From the NCBI GenBank assembly GCA_947650285.1, contig CANTFL010000673.1, forward strand, positions 84,842 to 148,841: DNA of 64,000 nt, given 5' to 3'. The notes beneath the pieces were generated by a model. The model did no database searches. It worked only from the letters and a program-made list of their open reading frames with translations, and had not been told where the DNA came from. The position numbers and the translations under genes were made by a program. The stretch is from Hyaloperonospora brassicae. Its lineage: Eukaryota > Oomycota > Peronosporomycetes > Peronosporales > Peronosporaceae. Below are positions 58,421 to 64,000 of the stretch, in pieces (positions within the stretch are counted from its first letter, which is position 1; every line of letters starts with the position of its first letter).

Positions 58421-61400
58421 CTGACGTTATCACGGGCGAATTAATTTCTTGCAGAAAAAGAACGAAGAGTGCACATTTCGAATTAAATTACACTCTGGTC
58501 AATGTTGATCAAACAAGTACAACAGATACGACTCTGCCTATCTGCATCATAAACCAGATGCCACGTGTTACAAAACAATTCTCATTTGTCGTGACCTTTT
58601 TCTATTATATCACCATCGAATACGTAGAGGCGGTATTGAAGCGCGATTGTGATCATTGTGCGCACATTGTGGTCCAGTCAATTCGTGCGGTTAGCATACT
58701 TTTGCGATATTGTGGTGAAGTCGATCCCTCGAATTTGTGGATGTAAAACGCTATCTTTCACTTGCCAAGACTTGCCGAATCACGAATGGGATACTTCGAT
58801 ATGTGCAGTTCTGTATAGCCTTGTGCACACCTTTAGGCCCGTAACTAGACTGGATTGATTTCTTCGTTACGGCCTCGCCACGTGTTTGTGATCGCGGTAT
58901 TATCCCTGTAAGATAACCGTTTCACAGAGATCCAATTCGCTTGTATCATTCTAGTCATTGATCGCCTAGCTCCCATCTTTTAAACACTTGATGCGTCTTG
59001 AGATATTATAATTCAGTTCGTGGCCTTGTTTGATGTGCCCAATTGCAGTTGGGGACTGTAACTTTATGCGCGATCCAGGACCAATATTGTGGGATCGGTC
59101 ATCGCGATCTTGGCCAACAATCTTTAAAGGGACTTTTGTGTCCTATGAAGCGTATGCCTAAAGCTGTTTGGAAGCACATAAAGTCATACCTGGAGAAAGG
59201 AGCACCCATTTTAAGCAAAGGAGTTGAATCTAATTCTGTACATGAGCAAGTCAAATATCAGCTACCCTTTACTATTGTATGTATGAGCCACATGATACTC
59301 TTATACCCAATATCACTTTGATGCTTTGGTGGCTCCCCAATTCGTGTCAAACATCCAACAAGTGTCTTAATAACTTGTTTATTATCACATTTTCCTGCTT
59401 CTGATCGAAACATCACCATCTCCGCATATTGCGGGTATAAACGTATAATTGTTAACATATCAAAAATAGTAGGAATATCTATAAACTTTATTTCAATTAT
59501 GCTTTATCAAATTTGCGGTATCCGTTCGAATATATTCCACCGTCTCTTTTCAGTCAGATCTTTTATGACTTGTCATATGAACCTTTCCTCAATTTTTCTT
59601 ATCAATTTCCACGTTCAGACGTCGTCAAAGATCCTTTTGAGAAGATAAGTCATGATCTTCAAGTGTATATATTTATGCATTGCTAAGTGGATCGTGATAC
59701 AATCCAAATCTGGCTCCAGCTGGCTCACTAAATCTTCTCACATGTCATTTGTATACAAATCACCCAGTCTCAAATTCACTTTGTTGATACAAACAATTTG
59801 TGTCGGATTGGTTGAGATTAGATATATTGCCTATCGCATTAGTCGATACACCATTCCGACCGTCGAAAATTCCACCGTAGAAGTACCGACTCCCTTGTTG
59901 TCAATTTTTCAATGCAAAGCTTGAAATATAATTTGATTTTGTCATACAAGATTACTACTAACATTTCTAGGGTCTTGACTGATGGCACTGGCACCTACTA
60001 TTTAATCATAATCGTCATACTTAGGCATCCATCGATCGAAAAAAACAGTCGTGTACATTTTAGCGAGTTGCGGTCATCTACCCGGATTTATGCCCAGGGT
60101 GGGCAGGAAGTTATGGCGCCAATGATTAATTGCTTTTTCCACACTGAAACCTTGTAACTGATAGTGCTTCTACGAGATTCGAAAACCTAATAGTACATAT
60201 CTGCCCCGCATAATCCTTATATGCGGCCACCCTTTCTATATTCCACGTATTCATAGCTCTTATCTATCAAATTTTGGCTTCCGTAATTGCAGTATCATCC
60301 ACCAAATTGTATGTCCCTCATTGTCGAGAATCGCGGTCCATAACGTCTTACATGATTGCGATCTATGGATCGCGTGACTTCCGCGAATCTTGGACATATT
60401 ATCGTCGCCATTGTGATATCACTGCTCTCATCATGTCGTATCGGCATGCTCCATCCCTCAATTCACTCCGGTCGCCAACGCTGACTACGATATCTTAGTC
60501 CCAGCCCGTCATCACGTACTGAAGTCTTTTCGGACATAGCTGTGCACAAGTTTTGTATTGCAGCCATAAACCATATACCATCACTTTACCTCAAAGCTGC
60601 TAACTGTTAGCATTGATTGGTCGCCCTGACGCCGATATTGTCGTGAAATAGTAGCCTCACACATGTGCTAAAACGACTGCACATTTCGGAAAGATTATCG
60701 TAGGCCAACCTCGGGGACCCCACAAAGCGTATGTAATTGCCGATGATAAACGAACGTCGCTATATGTGAAGCGTAAGGAAGCGGGGCTTGGCGACACACT
60801 GGATTGATAATCTGTACGAAAAAAAGAACTTGATTCATCGGCGTCCTGGAGTTTATCAGGATCGAATTAAGGCAGACGATCCAACAAAGTAATGAGGATA
60901 TACGGATGGGAACAAGTGACCCGGAGAACCAGGTTGACCTGACAGATTTAATAGGTTACTGTGACGCTCAGTCAAACCAGGGGCCTCAAAGTGATATGTG
61001 AAGCGGTCCAGAATATAGCACTGCAAATAGGGTGAGAATTAAAGGCAATTTAATTGAGAGGCCATGATATGTGACATAGGGTCCAAAAGTATTTTGGCGA
61101 ATGATTTTACAATGGTCGGACGATATACTAGGGATGTGAGTACAGGGGTGGTTTTAGCAATGTCATTACTTAAATCAACAATTTCGATTTCTCTTCACTC
61201 AATCTGGTAATGACATCGTATTTCAAAAATCGAAATGCTAAAGGGTACAATTGTTTTGTCATGATGAATGGATGTCTTATTACAACAATCATATCTCGGA
61301 GCCTTTGTTATGCGGATAAACTCAGACCTGATCGATCAAATGTAATATATATGAGGCAAGTTATTTAAAATAATACATGAATTGATGGTATGTACCCACG

Positions 61401-61545
61401 ACATAGGTGACAAGTATTATTACAGTTCAAATATTTGATGGACTAGTGGGATCGGTTATAAAGCGATCCAAACAATATTTTCATCCAGGATCACCAAGTA
61501 ATTACACAAGCATGGGATCGGTCACGAAAAGCTGTGGGACTGGGC
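58421..61545. other. AT-rich decayed tract
   Basis: No gene recognised; short frames only. Confidence 0.4.
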
Positions 61546-61549
61546 TTTG

Positions 61550-61612
61550 AAGGGAACGGCCTTGGATGGGACTGTCCATCGAAGGGAACGACGTTGGATG
61601 AAGCTGACCAAT
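61550..61612. repeat. 32-bp tandem duplication
   Basis: GAAGGGAACGGCCTTGGATG and GAAGGGAACGACGTTGGATG start two adjacent units of about 32 bp. Confidence 0.7.
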
Positions 61613-61664
61613 ATAACCTCCCAGCAGAATCGGGTTATGGATAAAAGAGCACGGTTATCGATTG

Positions 61665-61790
61665 AAACTAGCGGTCACGCTCATCGAGGGTGATCAGAGG
61701 TCACGGGCAGCAGGGAAACCAGCGGTCACGGGCAGCAGGAAAACCAGCGGTCACGGTCATCAGGGGAACCAGAGGTCTTGGTCAGTGGGT
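61665..61790. repeat. 25-bp minisatellite
   Basis: Five degenerate units of the type ACCAGCGGTCACGGGCAGCA. Confidence 0.85.
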
Positions 61791-62369
61791 ATGCACTGCT
61801 AAATTTGAACAAATGTGTGGTTGGTGGAGAACTACGTCACAGAAGCTAAAATATATAGAGAGGCATTAGCTTATTTCTAGCCACTGATGGATTATAACAA
61901 ACAGTATTAAGTTTCCTATGTATACGCGCGTCATCATCCCTCCGGGATGAAATGCCAGAGGCCTTCCGATGTAAATGTTTTGTTTTGAATGTTTTTGCTA
62001 CAGGTTCTTTTCTTAATTTCTTGGCTATAGACAATAACACTCATTAAAGTTAGCCCGTGATAGGACGCGGCAAGCATATAACGGTAAGGTATTCAGACGG
62101 CTCAAGTTCTCATAAGACAAATTGTAATAATAATTAACATTTGGGCAAGGCGCCTTTATGGAGCATACTTTTTACTGGTACTGAAAAATTAACTGTCAAT
62201 GGGGGACACACACACCCAGTCAAAGTGTAAGTAATCATTTGTCATAATTCATAGCGTAAATGGAAAAGAAACAAAGGCATCGCTTTTTAGAGTAAACAGC
62301 ACTGCGATATCGACCATGGCTGAGAAGACCTTTCTTGCATGTGTGGTGGAGCGGGGTTCACAAAATTGC

Positions 62370-62850
62370 TGATGTGATACCGCCTCTTCACTGGTGTCCA
62401 GAAGACCGACTATTGGAGGGTGTAGTCCGATTCCGTGTTATTGATTGCCTTCTTCACCTTGTGTACCCGTCGGTAGGGCGGGATAGCACGATTCTCGGTG
62501 GAATCTTGTCGATGCTAAACTTGACTGTGTTTTAGACGGGGTGATCACGTGGAAATCTTCACACGATCACAGGCCACTTGTAGGTACCCGATATGCGCAA
62601 CTTGGATCTCGACTAGATCGCTTTGTTCAATATGTAGATCTTGATCTTCTTGACCTTCTGACCACTTGAGCCTTCTCGCGATCTTTATCACTTTCGCTTT
62701 CTTGCTGCGTCCGATCGCATTTGTTGTAATGTCGTGATAGATTCCTGAACGCACCTGGCCCAACAATCCAGGTGCAACACTTTTGTAGACGAGAGGCTTG
62801 ACTCTTGATGTCGTCGGTAGGCCAAAGATCCAACCCGGTAGAGATGACGC
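62370..62850 (+). repeat. dispersed repeat family R1, copy 2
   Basis: Aligns to 26985-27440 (see that entry). The minus strand has an open frame 62766-62545 and a PGWIFGLPTTS...PGLLGQ tract just upstream. Confidence 0.65.
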
Positions 62851-62999
62851 GTGTCTTTTAAAGTAATTTGAACTATGTTAAATGTTATCCAACAAATTGA
62901 GAAACATGCGACAAAGCCTGTCTTATGCAATCGGCAATCGCCGCGTGTCGCCCGATGAATCCCTCTGTCTGTTCTATCCCTTAGACGTCTGATTTACTA

Positions 63000-63240
63000 C
63001 CAAATCCTGAGTCCGATCAGAAATTGATCTGGGACGATCCACTTTTGGATCGGGTCCATTCTGGGTTCATATCCACTCTTGGACCGGATCCCTTACAAGG
63101 TCGGATCCACCCCTGGACCGTGTCCACCGTAAAATCGGATCGAATCCTGGGCCGTATCCACCACTATAAGATCGGATCCACTCCCGGACACGATTCCCTC
63201 TTAGATAGGATTCACTCTTGATGACTGATGCCACTCCCAA
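63000..63240. repeat. degenerate GATCC-rich tandem repeats
   Basis: Irregular units of about 25-30 bp built on GGATCCACTCTTGGACCG-like sequence, comparable in style to the GATC-rich 16930-17360 tract. Confidence 0.65.
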
Positions 63241-63484
63241 ATCGACTTTAGTAGTCGTCATCCACCCATCCACACTTCTTACCGAGTCCGGGTGGCACGG
63301 TAACCCTTTCTTCGTACCTTTATCACATCCTTGTTCAATTCACTTCTCTACAATCGTTCCCCGTATCGGTAGATGGAGGGCAGCGTCAGTCTAGCTGTAT
63401 CTTGTCTCCTTGGTCACCGCTTCATCAAGGATTCTTTTACTCGCTCCCCGTCTTCTCAGACGCTAGTAACCGAATCTTTCATTT

Positions 63485-64000
63485 AAGCCGTAGCCGCTCC
63501 TTCCGTCACACCTAAGTTTTGTCCAGCTTCATCGAATGCTCCCTTGATATATACGGATCCGAATCTTACTGGTACCGCACGGGCGAACCGGGAATCCTCT
63601 TTTTGAGTTCCTGAGTTAGTCCTTTCGTGGCCACAAGACGTCAGGAAATGAAGGATCTGATGCCCTCTCTCTTCTATCTTTTCGACGTCCAGCAATTTAT
63701 ACTGGAGCAATAATAATCTGGAGGAATGCTTGATAGATCAACGGATCCACAATGAAAAGTTGTAGAAGGAGCTACACAATCTGTACGCGTCTGCTGCTTC
63801 ATAAGTAAAATTCGCGCAAGAAAAATATGATAGTCTGCGTCAGAAGCATGGCAAGGCTCTTCAGCAATATTTGGAGTTTCAGCAAGATCCGGGCAACCGC
63901 CGGGATCGGTCGGAAGAAAGTAAATGCATGAAGTCAGCACTTTACAAGGCCAAGATCGATCGCCGTACCGTCTACGAGAAATTCCATCGAGCTATAGTGT
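63485..64000 (+). pseudogene. gag-like retrotransposon remnant running off the window
   Basis: A plus-strand frame with several stops reads AVAAPSVTPKFCPASSNAPL, LYASAAS, VKFAQEKYDSLRQKHGKALQ, LEFQQDPGNRRDRSEESKCM and KAKIDRRTVYEKFHRAIV, a charged helical protein continuing beyond 64000. It follows the R1 repeat and GATCC repeats, which suggests LTR then gag of one element. The family is not certain. Confidence 0.4.

Noticed and set aside
1..64000. tRNA or rRNA genes
   Set aside because: I looked for B-box-like GGTTCRA sequences and conserved rRNA blocks and saw none in a foldable context; a covariance search would be needed to exclude them.

Overview
The window looks like a nuclear contig from an oomycete, most likely a Peronosporales species (Phytophthora or downy-mildew type). 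Reasons: short GT-AG introns (about 65-170 nt) with GTAAG/GTACGT-like donors, compact genes packed close together, a 12-repeat 'WRKY19-like' CX4CX9CX2H zinc-finger protein of a kind common in oomycetes, and islands of GC-richer genes separated by long AT-rich tracts of decayed transposons. The species assignment is inference.

Layout. 1-2,775: 3' end of a KICS2 (KICSTOR subunit) homologue, convergent with a MAEA/GID9 ubiquitin-ligase gene. 2,776-8,102: gene-poor, with a small long-TIR element carrying a decayed Mutator-like transposase fragment (about 4,340-5,710). 8,103-9,788: single-exon cationic amino-acid permease. 9,789-12,844: no recognisable gene, one perfect 17-bp hairpin. 12,995-20,347: an old Ty1/copia element with both 246-bp LTRs, invaded by a 391-bp solo LTR (5-bp target duplication) that contains a run of perfect hairpins, and by a 1.77-kb element flanked by an 8-bp duplication. 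20,348-29,500: decayed repeats, a 15-bp minisatellite, a dispersed repeat and a second, older solo LTR.

29,712-43,081 is the main gene island: PIN1-type prolyl isomerase, NOC4 ribosome-biogenesis factor (with an apparent 1-bp frameshift), the zinc-finger protein, two tandem M14 metallocarboxypeptidases, a twin-CX9C protein and coatomer delta. The carboxypeptidase pair arose by a tandem duplication whose breakpoints lie inside the zinc-finger gene and inside the carboxypeptidase tail. Copy 1 therefore lost its membrane anchor, and a broken zinc-finger 3' end lies between the copies.

43,082-64,000: again repeat-dominated. It holds a second copy of the dispersed repeat, a possible unrecognised spliced gene, a gag-type zinc-knuckle remnant, a 1.88-kb pogo/Tigger element with recognisable TIRs and TA target sites, a reverse-strand copia RNase H remnant, several minisatellites, and a gag-like remnant running off the right edge.

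The host genes are housekeeping functions (nutrient signalling, ubiquitin ligase, amino-acid import, rRNA processing, COPI transport, mitochondrial import-type CX9C) and do not form one pathway. Exon boundaries were worked out by reading frames and splice consensus by hand; none is backed by transcript data.
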